64,000 nucleotides of DNA from Homalodisca vitripennis (GCF_021130785.1 NW_025776252.1:1-64000), one strand, 5' to 3'. Positions 26,281 through 40,600 are shown, numbered from the stretch's first letter. Numbers and translations: made by a program. Notes: generated by a model not told the origin, from the sequence alone.

Positions 26281-26973
26281 TTTTTTATAGAAAACATTTA
26301 AAAAATTTACAGAAAATATGATAATTCTCTGAGTGATTACTTAAAAAAAACATTTATTTAAAATGTGGTACTATAGAACAAATAATCAATCTCGTTATTT
26401 TAGTCCTTTATTACTATCAGTCTTGAAGTGGATAAATAAATATCACGGGTAGGTTTAGAAAACAGTGTGTGACAATACACTCAGTTATTGTAAAGTTGAA
26501 TGTTATAGCAATCTCTTGTTTCATATTGTATTATATCAGATATCTGTTTTCTTGCTAATTAAAAACTACTTGCGCTAGGTAATTCTAATTATCTTTTGTT
26601 GAGTTTATATTTTAGTAACATAGTTCTAAACACTAGAGTTTCTAGGTTCTAATTTCAAAAGTTTTTCCTACATTGGTGACGTCCTTTGTTAGCTTTTCGG
26701 ATCAATAAATCAATTATTTAGTGGTTAGAACAAAAATTTTTCTGTATAAAACAATATTTCAGAACTAATTTTCTAATATCCGCGAATATTTTCTACAGTT
26801 TAAATTTATTATTTTTAAACATATAGCCACGATACTTATGACAATAAATTATTATTACAGACCCAACAGATGATCTTCAAAATTATGTTAAATCTTTACG
26901 ACTGCTGATGGTGTAGTTCAGATTTTAAAATGCCTTGAATTTCAACCAGAATATTAAGCTGCAAAATCCAGAA

Positions 26974-27334
26974 TAGGGTGGGGCTGAAAAAAAAAAATAT
27001 TTTTTTTTTCAAGTGCTATACCGCGGAAAACTTGCATATATACTTCATAAATAAAATGCAACTGGGGAAAAAAAAATTATTTTTTCAATATCACGGTAGC
27101 GCAATGCAATTAAAATAGTTCGTTTTTTGAAAAAAACTTGGATTTTTATAATTTTTTCTCCGGTGTAAAAAACTTTAAATAATCAATCGCTATAGTGAAA
27201 AAAACGGTATAATTTGACTTAGAAAACAGAAATACACAATGAACCAGTTAAAAAAACAATGTTTACGGTAGCGCAAACAGCTTTAAATAACGGATAATTA
27301 CGCTAAAAGGCGCAGTTTACAACACTGCCGTCCT
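26974..27334 (+). repeat. left TIR of transposon copy 1
   Basis: About 361 bp reverse-complementary to 30,054-30,410. It starts with the tip TAGGGTGGGG, followed by A10/T10 runs, contains taccgcggaaaacttgc, and ends at ctgccgtcc near 27,333. Confidence 0.88.
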
Positions 27335-27552
27335 GCGACAGTTTACTCACAATGCCTTTTAATAAAAAGTTTTGTTTTAATTTATTTGTTGTTTAAAGTG
27401 TGGGGACTGCAAATTAATAATTCAAATTCCTTTTAACATAGTTTATTAGCATCAACTTAATCATAGCATTACACATTTTTTCATGAAAATTGTTATTGAA
27501 AATTCAAAAAGGAATTTTGATTTGTAGGATATATTTCATCACAAGTCCATAA

Positions 27553-29874
27553 TCATTCTTGTTTAGGAAGTTTGAAGGCTGATTTGCTTTCAAAGCATGG
27601 CATAGCTGCTCTTGACTGTAGTGTAGTTCGGATGAGCCCATCTCTTGCTTCAAAACCAACTACTTTTTGTGAAGCGATGGTTACAAGTTTGATGCATCGT
27701 TTCAACCGCTTGCGTATGACAAGGAAATTTGTTCGAATCTCCATTCAGCTGCGGTGTCCCCAGTCAAGATTTTTGCACGAATTTCTTCGTTGCTGATTCT
27801 TCTTAGTAATGGTGTTGGTGACAATGTGGTGGCAGTCCAGTCAATCAGTTCACTGTACTCTGTGGCTTGGAAATTTAATTTGGGTGGATGGAAAGCTCTA
27901 ATTGACTTTCTTTTGGGTGCTGATGTCCTGGCCTTTATGATTCGTCTCAATCCCAATTCTCTTATGTGAGTTCTTTTATCTACTATCATACTCAACATCA
28001 AGTTTTTCTGGGTGGGCAAAGTAAGCGTTCCTTTCAATAACGGGGGTCAATTACTTGAAGCAGATTTTTCAGGCAGGAATCTTGAGGATTTTACAGTTTG
28101 AAATATTGTGTTCTGGTCCATCAGTTAAGTACTTGCTTTTTTTGATATTGAACCAAACAGGCATGTATGACTTCAGAATTAAAATGAACTACGATTTTAT
28201 GTTCGTCTGATGGATATTCAACACTCACATACAATCTTAGAATCCTGTTAGCCATTGTTAGCCATCTTGCGTGAGAGAGTGGGCCAGGTTCACGGTGAGA
28301 TAAATCTATAGGACAGATTCCTGATTGTACAGCAGAACTTATGTCCAGTAAATACTGTTGGTCCTTGCTCAATATGCTTCGGTCAATATCTGGAATTTCA
28401 CACTCCACACTAGCAAATTTCACCAAGGGGAGTTTTTCGCAGTTATTGAGCTCTGTTCCGATAGGTCCTTTAAATGTTGTAGGCCCTGTAGTGTCTCCAT
28501 CCAAAAACTGGAACAAGTGTCGGAGTGGTAATTCGTTGAAGTGCAAGAGACAAACTGCCCACTGCATTGGCCTTTTCACTTTTTCTTCAATTGTTCGAAT
28601 TACGCCCCCTTTCCACCCTGTATTTGTAACGGTGCCGTCACATCCAATGACGTCTAAATCATCAAGGGAAAGTCCAGTTTTTTTTAAATAAGAAATTATA
28701 CTGTCGGCAATGTTTTGAGCAGATCCAGAACAAGGTGTCACATGACCAACATATACAGATCCAGGTTCTTGAATGATAGAATAATGTTCTTCCTTAATCA
28801 CTCTCCGAAAATGCTTTGAATTTACCTTTTCAATCACAATAGTGTCATCTTTCCTTCCATCAAAATACAATCCTTGAAATGTGTTGAGCTCAGCTTGATT
28901 CTGCACCTGCAGTTCTGTGCGGATAACCTTTTTCCCCCTTCGGATTTTATTTTTATCAATAACATTAGAATGTTCAGTTTCAGTTATAATACCAAAATCT
29001 TGCAAAAGGCTAGAAGCAATAGCAGCTGTTGCTCTATCAGAAACTCCAAACCGATCACTTGTTAGCGCAGTATTAGTCAATTTAACTCGCATCTGCCATG
29101 GTGTCTTTACAACAGGTTGAAACTCTTCATCGCTACTATCCTCATTTCTATTTATTTCAGTTGAGTCAAAGTCTTCTATTTGTGTAGGTTCCATAGTTTT
29201 TGAGCACGATGGCTGTGACAATGAGTCAACGTTCGACTGACATCTGCTGTACTCAGTGTTTTTTCTTTTTTGTCTTTGAATAATTTTTTTTGACTCCTTC
29301 ACATCTACGTTACCAATTTTGCCTAAACTATGTTTTCTTTGAAGGTACAAAAACTTAAGTTCAATGACTGGTACTTTTTTTGACATTCTCACATGTACAA
29401 ACAATCGATACCGGACACTCACACAAGTCAACGGCCTTTCGGCAATTGCAATCTAATGTTATTGTGCATTTGCATGCGGAGATATCAAACAGTCGCAAAG
29501 ACTTTTGCTTGAATTCTTCAACTTTTTTTTTGAACGAGTCTTTTTCCTTATCTCGTTTGTAGGACTTCATAAGACCTCTGTAACTGTTATTGTAGGCATT
29601 GATCATTTGAACAATTCTGTAAAGGGAGACTGTTGGTATTGAGGATTTATCAAATAATTGCTTAACTTTCGGTGCAACAATATTAGAAATTTGTGAAAAA
29701 ACTGTTGTTGTTCAACAATTTGTTGTTGGTTTCCACAGCTAAATTGTAATGTTCAAGAAAGAAGCACTTTAAAACGTCTTCATAGGAAGGCAGTTTACTT
29801 ACAGGTAGTTCCTTTGGGTAACCGAATATCGGACAATAAAACTCACTACGCGTAATTTTCTTGGACAAAGCCAT
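27553..29874 (-). pseudogene. hAT-like DDE transposase, copy 1, frameshifted
   Basis: The ATG at 29,874 (MALSKKITRSEF) has a G at -3 and +4; the stop is at 27,553. If undisrupted the protein would be about 770 residues. Approximate landmarks are four C-x-C pairs at residues 134-161 (a probable zinc cluster), an acidic linker near 230-255, YFDGRKDD with D338, VIGCDGTVTNTGW with D412, CLLHFNEL (C441-x2-H444), HARWLTMANRILRLYV near 534, and HTQAVERC with E722 as a candidate third acidic residue. Against copy 2 it carries about five 1-base insertions near 29,700, 29,386, 28,188, 28,007 and 27,732, mostly in homopolymers. The longest intact piece is 28,121-29,431. It would cut and join its own TIRs in the nucleus. 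Superfamily placement is from motif order only. Confidence 0.82.
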
Positions 29875-30053
29875 GACACTCAACACACACTCAACTAAGT
29901 AACACAAAAGAAGCTTTGACACTGACAAAAGCTGCCGAGTCACTGACGCGAGCTCACAAAATGGCGAAGCAAGCGTACACAACGCAAGGAATTGTGGGTT
30001 GGGTACGAGTGGTGGGGGACACAGTCACATACAAAACGAATCATTCCGCGCGG

Positions 30054-30410
30054 GGACGGCAGTGTTGTAAACTGCGCCTTTTAGCGTAATTATCCGTTAT
30101 TTAAAGCTGTTTGCGCTACCGTAAACATTGTTTTTTTAACTGGTTCATTATGTATTTCTGTTTTCTAAGTCAAATTATACAGTTTTTTCACTATAGCGAT
30201 TGATTATTTAAAGTTTTTTACACCGGAGGAAAAAATTATAAAAATCCAAGTTTTTTTCAAAAAACGAACTATTTTAATTGCATTGCGCTACCGTGATATT
30301 GAAAAAATAATTTTTTTCCCAGTTGCATTTTATTTATGAAGTATATATGCAAGTTTTCCGCGGTAAAGCACTTGAAAAAAAAATAATTTTTTTTTTTTCA
30401 GCCCACCCTA
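30054..30410 (-). repeat. right TIR of transposon copy 1
   Basis: About 357 bp, reverse complement of 26,974-27,334 with a few mismatches and homopolymer length differences. It ends CAGCCCACCCTA immediately before the 8-bp target duplication at 30,411-30,418. Confidence 0.88.
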
Positions 30411-30418
30411 ATCCAGAA

Positions 30419-32704
30419 TAATGGTTTTTTTCAAAAAGGGCTCATTCCAGGAAAGCAACTTTTCGGGATTGTAAGAGCACATTCGAGTATGGTAGTGTTT
30501 ATAGACTCATATACCACTTTATTGATTATGAACTTTTTTTATTTGTTGTATTACTGTTCCAATTTTAAATTAAAAAAGATTTCATATTCAACCTAATAAG
30601 AGAGATATAGACAATTCTTATCTCCAGGCATTCCTACGGGATATTATATCCGCTGACTCACGATGAGAATATTATCATTATACTGCAGGTCTTTCACATA
30701 ATAGTGTAATGACTAAACGTTATATATTTCTTCAAATATGAGTAGGTAAGGAGTATATGTTGCCATTTTACATATCTCAATTATCCAAGTGGAAAAGAGT
30801 AAGTGTACCTTAACAAACATTATGTTTTTTTTAATAATACAGTAAAAGTAGATCAAATTAATCATAGTAGTTGTTTTGCCCACTGTTTTTGGTAAATGAA
30901 AAATTCCATTCGTAATTTCATCGTATTTCTACATACTTTAATTATATCTCTCTGTTATAAAATTGGTCACAGTCTCCACGATTCATTTAGCATGTAGTTA
31001 CAATACAAAGTTTTTCCAGTAATCATTGAACAATTACCACAAGCAAAATTAACAATTATCATAGAGAACAAATAGCTTACTTTATATATTTAGAGTTAAT
31101 CTTCTATAGTAGTTTTTATAGATCTTTTTCCTGCAAAACTCGTAAGAGAGCATTAAACAAATAAATATAATACTTTTTTACCATGCAAAAACCCTAAAAT
31201 TTATATTTTCGGCGTTCGGATAACAAATATAAACTAAATGTGTGAAAATTTTTTTCGTATAAGAAAGAAATTACTAAACTTTTAGTCATAAATGAGTTAT
31301 TTTACGTTATATAATATAAGTTGTTAACGAAATATAATCATGAAAAACCTGAGTACGAAACTTCAAGTGAGTATAACATTTCTGGATAGAGTTATCGCAT
31401 TTGGTGTCAAAATGACAAACTTACAGAAGTATGGTCGAACTTTAATGATTGAATTATTTGCATTATAGACATTATTTTAGATAACTATAAAAATGTCTCC
31501 CTTTCTGAAAGTTGTAGTTTTACATTTTATATATTCAAGATAAGAGTACAACACACCACATGTTGCGTAACTGAAATCACTAGGATTGCTTGTAAAATTT
31601 GAATTCTCTGGCTCATTTAATTCTCCAAAAGTCATTTGGTCTTACAGGCAAATGATATGATATTTATATAAATTTAACATCCCTCCGCCAGAGCAAGGAG
31701 TAAAAGTGTCAGCCTACCGAGTAAAAACCTTAAATAACTCTCAGCCAAATTACATTGTTTAATATTTGCACCATACCAAAATTCAACGTTGCATATTATA
31801 GCATTAAAGCTTTTTGAAAATTTTAAGTCAGTATGTAAGTTAGTTTTTTTGATGTCGTGTACATAAATAATAAATTACAGAGACAGAAATGAATTTTCTC
31901 CATCCATTTTATTGACGGATTAGGCCAGCTTTAAAGTATAGAGCACTATAACAAAATCAGTAAGAAAATACTGTTTTAGTGCTATGCTATTTTCACCTGG
32001 AAAAAATTGACTAGGAGGTAAGTTCCGGGTTGAAGATAAAAATAAATACGACTATTAGGTATTTCTTTAAAAACACAGTTTGTGCTAAACTATTTACGTC
32101 TACTTATTATTTTCAAAAACTTGTTACTGTATTTTCAGTTTAATTATCACACAAGTTAATTGAAAATGAATATTTATTATTGTTCCCGTAATGTTTTGTT
32201 AATGAGACGAAACTATGAAAATTCTACATTAGTTTCAAATACAACTATCAAAATATGCGACGCGTACTCATCCACGTGCATTATTTTTTGTGAACAAAAA
32301 ATATGTTTGTATTTTTTTCAATAAGTAAATCAAATTTAAAATTTTCGAACTGTTTATTTTGCACCTAATCAGTGTGATGGGAAGAAAATTAATTATAATA
32401 GATGACGTCACAAGTACTCAGGCGTCACGACGTTACGTATCTTCTCGCTGTTGTCAGAGACAACAAACACTTGACTGATCACTCTGTAGTATAGAATAAT
32501 CCCTTTGGGAAGCAATTAGGAGAAGATATTGTTTATGCTCGTTAGTTTCGTTCTCTAAATGCTATTTGTAAATAATAATGTTATGACGAGTAAAAAAAAC
32601 ACAATAAGAACAAGTTCTCATGATAAAGTAATAAAAACTCCCATATTCTTACAACAAGTGCATATTTTAATTAATTTACAGGGCAAGACACATAGTAATA
32701 TTTT
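30419..32704. other. palindrome 1 inner arm sequence, non-TE
   Basis: AT-rich DNA with no recognisable gene, matched by 35,457-37,745. Its inner part (about 32,400-32,530) is less AT-rich and CpG-containing. Confidence 0.6.
32403..32410. promoter_or_regulatory. perfect CRE-like octamer TGACGTCA
   Basis: The palindromic octamer TGACGTCA lies in a locally CpG-richer patch (32,400-32,530) and is mirrored at 35,751-35,758 in the other arm. It matches the ATF/CREB consensus. With no adjacent gene its role is unknown, and chance occurrence is possible. Confidence 0.25.
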
Positions 32705-32830
32705 TGTGAAATTTATACACGGGACGATGCCCGTCCAGTGGGTCCGCCGTACGGGATCCGCACGGGATAAAGCAGATAACTGTGGGTCCGCCGCACGGGA
32801 TAAAGCAGATAACTATGTTTATTCGTGAAA
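32705..32830 (+). repeat. GC-rich direct-repeat and hairpin patch at palindrome 1 apex border
   Basis: Immediately inside the left arm boundary is a hairpin-forming acggg-acgatg-cccgt. Two imperfect direct repeats follow (gggtccgccgtacggga and gggtccgccgcacggga, each followed by taaagcagataact). The composition differs sharply from its surroundings. Similar GC-rich ends occur in some dispersed arthropod elements such as Helitron-related repeats, but I cannot assign a family. Confidence 0.5.
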
Positions 32831-34128
<1,298 letters not shown>

Positions 34129-34230
34129 TTCTGTGTCTTTTATTGACTCAGAAACTATTTGACCGATCATTATGAAAGTTTGTATGTATATGCATTTTTT
34201 CCATAATTTAAGGTTTTGTATGCTATATAT
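34129..34230 (+). repeat. microsatellite-associated dispersed repeat fragment, tentative
   Basis: Right after the microsatellites comes gactcagaaactatttgacc, then gatcattatgaaagttt. This resembles a module often found next to microsatellites in arthropod dispersed repeats, recalled from general familiarity and not verified. No terminal features could be defined. Confidence 0.3.
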
Positions 34231-35456
34231 ATTATTTCAGAAATGCTGTGTATAGTTAGTAGTCTAAATGTTTTGTACTATGTAGCAGAACAATCGTAGA
34301 ACTTGCGATTTTTATGATGTTTGTAAATGTTCACAAATATCTATTGACCTCAGATTTTCTTTAAGAGATCTACCAATTCAGATTAGAATATAAAAAAATA
34401 ATACCACAGAGTGATCCAATTTTTTTTATAAACATTTTATAGAATACAACAAGCCAAACAGCCTAATAAAAATGTTACTGACAATATTTGTTTAAACTTT
34501 GTCAATGAAAAATGTTATCTTGATTAGGAATGCATATCCAAAGATACCTTCTGGAAATTTAAATATAGTATATAAAATTTGATCGAAAACACTAAGTTTT
34601 TTATTATTTATTCTCAAAGTAGTACTTTATAAACATATTCAAGTGTTATTCAAATAAAATATATACTTTTTTATTGAAAAGGAATTGCATATGTATCTAG
34701 GTACAATACTTGTCTCTATTTTATGAAGGATGATACAAAATAAATAAAATATGGCATGTATTTAAATCATAAAAAATAGTGGTTCAGAACATACGTAAGT
34801 GGTTACTACTGTAAAACGCTGTTTATAAACAGCAAAAGCCTTGGAAAATGGTCCTGTAAGCTCCTCGGGAGAAAACCAAAGTTGTTACACACGATTTTGG
34901 TTTCCGACACGGTTAGATATCCCGGATTTAGTTGTGGGTAATCTTGAGGTTTTTTTCTACTACTAAATTTTTTTTACACTGGGCCTTGTTTATATTCGTG
35001 AGATATTTTGTGGATATTGCAGCAGACATTGAGGCTGTTATACAATTAGTATGTGACGAATCGTATTATACCATTAAAAATTTACAAAGATTTTTTGTCA
35101 TACTGAAAATTACTGCTTGGTAACCATAAGCTTGTGGTGGTATACGTGAATTAATAATTACATTTAAAAATATTTCAACATTATTAAATCACACACAGAA
35201 ATGTAGTACTATCTTCTGTTGTTTAAATCTTACAAAAACAAGGAGAAATTTACAACAAAAATACAATTTATAATTTAAAACCACTATATCTACATAAATC
35301 TATTACAAAAAGTTTATCATTCTTCTACATAGTTATGTTAGAATAGTTATTAGTAATTAATTACTTAATTTATTGCATAGTGTACAATTTAAAGAATTAA
35401 GCACGCAGATCATTACAATGATTGTAGTACAAATCATTGCACTTATTTTTTTATTT
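34231..35456. other. palindrome 1 centre, right part
   Basis: AT-rich unique sequence between the microsatellite cluster and the right arm. Nothing coding; a 63-codon frame at 34,932-35,123 has no recognisable content. Confidence 0.5.
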
Positions 35457-37753
35457 AAAAATATTACTATGTGTCATGCCCTGTAAATTAATTAAAATAT
35501 GCACTTGTTTGTAAGAATATGGGAGTTTTATTACTTTATTATGAGAACTTGTTCTTATTGTGTTTTTTTACTCGTCATAACATTATTATTTACAAATAGC
35601 ATTTAGAGAACGAAACTAACGAGCATAAACAATATCTTCTCCTAATTGCTTCCCAAAGGGATTATTCTATACTACAGAGTGATCAGTCAAGTGTTTGTTG
35701 TCTCTGACAACAGCGAGAAGATACGTAACGTCGTGACGCCTGAGTACTTGTGACGTCATCTATTATAATTAATTTTCTTCCCATCACACTGATTAGGTGC
35801 AAAATAAACAGTTCGAAAATTTTAAATTTGATTTACTTAATGAAAAAAATACAAACATATTTTTGTTCACAAAAATAATGCACGTGGGCGATGAGTACGC
35901 GTCGCATATTTTGATAGTTGTATTTGAAACTAATGTAGAATTTTCATAGTTTCGTCTCATTAACAAAACATTACGGGAACAATAATAAATATTTCATTTT
36001 CAATTAACTTGTGTGATAATTAAACTGAAAATACAGTAACAAGTTTTTGAAAATAATAAGTAGACGTAAATAGTTTAGCACAAACTGTGTTTTTAAAGAA
36101 ATACCTAATAGTCGTATTTATTTTTTATCTTCAACCCGGAACTTACCTCCTAGTCAATTTTTTCCAGGTGAAAATAGCATAGCACTAAAACAGTATTTTC
36201 TTACTGATTTGTTATAGTGCTCTATACTTTAAAGCTGGCCTAATCCGTCAATAAAATGGATGGAGAAAATTCATTTCTGTCTCTGTAATTTATTATTTAT
36301 GTACACGACATCAAAAAAACTAACTTACATACTGACTTAAAATTTTCAAAAAGCTTTAATGCTATAATATGCAACGTTGAATTTTGGTATGGTGCAAAAT
36401 ATTAAACAATGTAATTTGGCTGAGAGTTATTTAAGGTTTTTTACTCGGTAGGCTGACACTTTTACCTCCTTGCTCTGGCGGAGGGATGTTAAATTTATAT
36501 AAATATCATATCATTTGCCTGTAAGACCAAATGACTTTTGGAGAATTAAATGAGCCAGAGAATTCAAATTTTACAAGCAATCCTAGTGATTTCAGTTACG
36601 CAACATGTGGTGTGTTGTACTCTTATCTTGAATATATAAAATGTAAAACTACAACTTTCAGAAAGGGAGACATTTTTATAGTTATCTAAAATAATGTCTA
36701 TAATGCAAATAATTCAATCATTAAAGTTCGACCATACTTCTGTAAGTTTGTCATTTTGACACCAAATGCGATAACTCTATCCAGAAATGTTATACTCACT
36801 TGAAGTTTCGTACTCAGGTTTTTCATGATTATATTTCGTTAACAACTTATATTATATAACGTAAAATAACTCATTTATGACTAAAAGTTTAGTAATTTCT
36901 TTCTTATACGAAAAAATTTCACACATTTAGTTTATATTTGTTATCCGAACGCCGAAAATATAAATTTTAGGGTTTTTGCATGGTAAAAAAGTATTATATT
37001 TATTTGTTTAATGCTCTCTTACGAGTTTTGCAGGAAAAAGATCTATAAAAACTACTATAGAAGATTAACTCTAAATATATAAAGTAAGCTATTTGTTCTC
37101 TATGATAATTGTTAATTTTGCTTGTGGTAATTGTTCAATGATTACTGGAAAAACTTTGTATTGTAACTACATGCTAAATGAATCGTGGAGACTGTGACCA
37201 ATTTTATAACAGAGAGATATAATTAAAGTATGTAGAAATACGATGAAATTACGAATGGAATTTTTCATTTACCAAAAACAGTGGGCAAAACAACTACTAT
37301 GATTAATTTGATCTACTTTTACTGTATTATTAAAAAAAAACATAATGTTTGTTAAGGTACACTTACTCTTTTCCACTTGGATAATTGAGATATGTAAAAT
37401 GGCAACATATACTCCTTACCTACTCATATTTGAAGAAATATATAACGTTTAGTCATTACACTATTATGTGAAAGACCTGCAGTATAATGATAATATTCTC
37501 ATCGTGAGTCAGCGGATATAATATCCCGTAGGAATGCCTGGAGATAAGAATTGTCTATATCTCTCTTATTAGGTTGAATATGAAATCTTTTTTAATTTAA
37601 AATTGGAACAGTAATACAACAAATAAAAAAGTTCATAATCAATAAAGTGGTATATGAGTCTATAAACACTACCATACTCGAATGTGCTCTTACAATCTCG
37701 AAAAGTTGCTTTCCTGGAAATGAGCCCTTTTTGAAAAAACCATTATTCTGGAT

Positions 37754-38106
37754 TAGGGTGGGCTGAAAAAAAAAAATATTTTTTTTTCAAGTGCTTTACC
37801 GCGGAAAACTTGCATATATACTTCATAAATAAAATGCAACTGGGAAAAAAATTATTTTTTCAATATCACGGTAGCGCAATGCAATTAAAATAGTTCGTTT
37901 TTTGAAAAAAACTTGGATTTTTATAATTTTTTCTCCGGTGTAAAAACTTTAAATAATCAATCGCTATAGTGAAAAAACTGTATAATTTGACTTAGAAAAC
38001 AGAAATACATAATGAACCAGTTAAAAAAACAATGTTTACGGTAGCGCAAACAGCTTTAAATAACGGATAATTACGCTAAAAGGCACAGTTTACAACACTG
38101 CCGTCC
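37754..38106 (+). repeat. left TIR of transposon copy 2
   Basis: About 353 bp, reverse complement of 40,822-41,173. It contains the same ccgcgg and gcgctaccg/cggtagcgc motifs as the other TIRs in the window. Confidence 0.88.
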
Positions 38107-38284
38107 CGCGCGGAATGATTCGTTTTGTATGTGACTGTGTCCCCCACCACTCGTACCCAACCCACAATTCCTTGCGTTGTGTACGCTTGCTTCGCCATTT
38201 TGTGAGCTCGCGTCAGTGACTCGGCAGCTTTTGTCAGTGTCAAAGCTTCTTTTGTGTTACTTAGTTGAGTGTGTGTTGAGTGTC

Positions 38285-40600
38285 ATGGCTTTGTCCAAGA
38301 AAATTACGCGTAGTGAGTTTTATTGTCCGATATTCGGTTACCCAAAGGAACTACCTGTAAGTAAACTGCCTTCCTATGAAGACGTTTTAAAGTGCTTCTT
38401 TCTTGAACATTACAATTTAGCTGTGGAAACCAACAACAAATTGTTGAACAACAACAGTTTTTCACAAATTTCTAATATTGTTGCACCGAAAGTTAAGCAA
38501 TTATTTGATAAATCCTCAATACCAACAGTCTCCCTTTACAGAATTGTTCAAATGATCAATGCCTACAATAACAGTTACAGAGGTCTTATGAAGTCCTACA
38601 AACGAGATAAGGAAAAAGACTCGTTCAAAAAAAAAGTTGAAGAATTCAAGCAAAAGTCTTTGCGACTGTTTGATATCTCCGCATGCAAATGCACAATAAC
38701 ATTAGATTGCAATTGCCGAAAGGCCGTTGACTTGTGTGAGTGTCCGGTATCGATTGTTTGTACATGTGAGAAGTCAAAAAAAGTACCAGTCATTGAACTT
38801 AAGTTTTTGTACCTTCAAAGAAAACATAGTTTAGGCACAATTGGTAACGTAGATGTGAAGGAGTCAAAAAAAATTATTCAAAGACAAAAAAGAAAAAACA
38901 CTGAGTACAGCAGATGTCAGTCGAACGTTGACTCATTGTCACAGCCATCGTGCTCAAAAACTATGGAACCTACACAAATAGAAGACTTTGACTCAACTGA
39001 AATAAATAGAAATGAGGATAGTAGCGATGAAGAGTTTCAACCTGTTGTAAAGACACCATGGCAGATGCGAGTTAAATTGACTAATACTGCGCTAACAAGT
39101 GATCGGTTTGGAGTTTCTGATAGAGCAACAGCTGCTATTGCTTCTAGCCTTTTGCAAGATTTTGGTATTATAACTGAAACTGAACATTCTAATGTTATTG
39201 ATAAAAATAAAATCCGAAGGGGGAAAAAGGTTATCCGCACAGAACTGCAGGTGCAGAATCAAGCTGAGCTCAACACATTTCAAGGATTGTATTTTTGATG
39301 GAAGGAAAGATGACACTATTGTGATTGAAAAGGTAAATTCAAAGCATTTTCGGAGAGTGATTAAGGAAGAACATTATTCTATCATTCAAGAACCTGGATC
39401 TGTATATGTTGGTCATGTGACACACCTTGTTCTGGATCTGCTCAAAACATTGCCGACAGTATAATTTCTTATTTAAAAAAAACTGGACTTTCCCTTGATG
39501 ATTTAGACGTCATTGGATGTGACGGCACCGTTACAAATACAGGGTGGAAAGGGGGCGTAATTCGAACAATTGAAGAAAAAGTGAAAAGGCCAATGCAGTG
39601 GGCAGTTTGTCTCTTGCACTTCAACGAATTACCACTCCGACACTTGTTCCAGTTTTTGGATGGAGACACTACAGGGCCTACAACATTTAAAGGACCTATC
39701 GGAACAGAGCTCAATAACTGCGAAAAACTCCCCTTGGTGAAATTTGCTAGTGTGGAGTGTGAAATTCCAGATATTGACCGAAGCATATTGAGCAAGGACC
39801 AACAGTATTTACTGGACATAAGTTCTGCTGTACAATCAGGAATCTGTCCTATAGATTTATCTCACCGTGAACCTGGCCCACTCTCTCACGCAAGATGGCT
39901 AACAATGGCTAACAGGATTCTAAGATTGTATGTGAGTGTTGAATATCCATCAGACGAACATAAAATCGTAGTTCATTTTATTCTGAAGTCATACATGCCT
40001 GTTTGGTTCAATATCAAAAAAAGCAAGTACTTAACTGATGGACCAGAACACATATTTCAAACTGTAAAATCCTCAAGATTCCTGCCTGAAAATCTGCTTC
40101 AAGTAATTGACCCCGTTATTGAAAGGAACGCTTACTTTGCCCACCCAGAAAACTTGATGTTGAGTATGATAGTAGATAAAAGAACTCACATAAGAGAATT
40201 GGGATTGAGACGAATCATAAAGGCCAGGACATCAGCACCCAAAAGAAAGTCAATTAGAGCTTTCCATCCACCCAAATTAAATTTTCAAGCCACAGAGTAC
40301 AGTGAACTGATTGACTGGACTGCCACCACATTGTCACCAACACCATTACTAAGAAGAATCAGCAACGAAGAAATTCGTGCAAAAATCTTGACTGGGGACA
40401 CCGCAGCTGAATGGAGATTCGACAAATTTCCTTGTCATACGCAAGCGGTTGAACGATGCATCAAACTTGTAACCATCGCTTCACAAAAAGTAGTTGGTTT
40501 TGAAGCAAGAGATGGGCTCATCCGAACTACACTACAGTCAAGAGCAGCTATGCCATGCTTTGAAAGCAAATCAGCCTTCAAACTTCCTAAACAAGAATGA
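38285..40600 (+). pseudogene. hAT-like DDE transposase, copy 2, two small frameshifts
   Basis: The start is the ATG at 38,285 (MALSKKITRSEF); the same frame is open from 38,177 but with no earlier ATG. The stop is at 40,600, about 770 codons. The four C-x-C pairs, D338, D412, C441/H444, HARW and the E722 candidate occupy the same places as in copy 1. Two lesions are visible: one extra T in a T run at about 39,292-39,296, just before the first catalytic Asp, and two extra bases (ac) near 39,422. Each site is undamaged in copy 1. The rest reads through, including the 339-codon piece ending at 40,600. I associate this protein type with abundant uncharacterised families in hemipterans, from memory and unverified. 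Confidence 0.83.

Larger units (their letters stand above)
26974..30410 (-). mobile_element. hAT-like DNA transposon with long TIRs, copy 1
   Basis: The element is 3,437 bp, begins TAGGGTGGGGCTG and ends CAGCCCACCCTA. It is flanked by the 8-bp direct repeat ATCCAGAA at 26,966-26,973 and 30,411-30,418. The terminal inverted repeats are about 360 bp. A single transposase gene fills the interior on the minus strand. The 8-bp duplication and the D, D, C-x2-H, R-W transposase motif order suggest the hAT superfamily or a close relative, but hAT termini are usually far shorter, so the class assignment is tentative. The gene is frameshifted, so this copy would not make its own transposase. Confidence 0.88.
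26281..32704. repeat. palindrome 1, left arm (6.42 kb)
   Basis: This arm matches the reverse complement of 35,457-41,866 throughout, at roughly 99 percent by eye, with scattered 1-2 base indels. The outer end is tttttatagaaaac at 26,282, matched by gttttctataaaaa ending near 41,866. The inner end is the tagtaatattttt stretch ending about 32,704, matched at 35,457. The arm contains a complete transposon (26,974-30,410) plus about 0.7 kb outer and 2.3 kb inner non-TE sequence. Confidence 0.92.

Noticed and set aside
28341..28691. 116-codon frame antisense to the transposase, also at 39,469-39,819
   Set aside because: Occurs only opposite the conserved transposase core in both copies and has no recognisable content of its own.
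38177..38284. 36-codon N-terminal extension of the transposase
   Set aside because: It would have to start at a TTG. The first ATG is at 38,285 with a good context, so the upstream part is leader.
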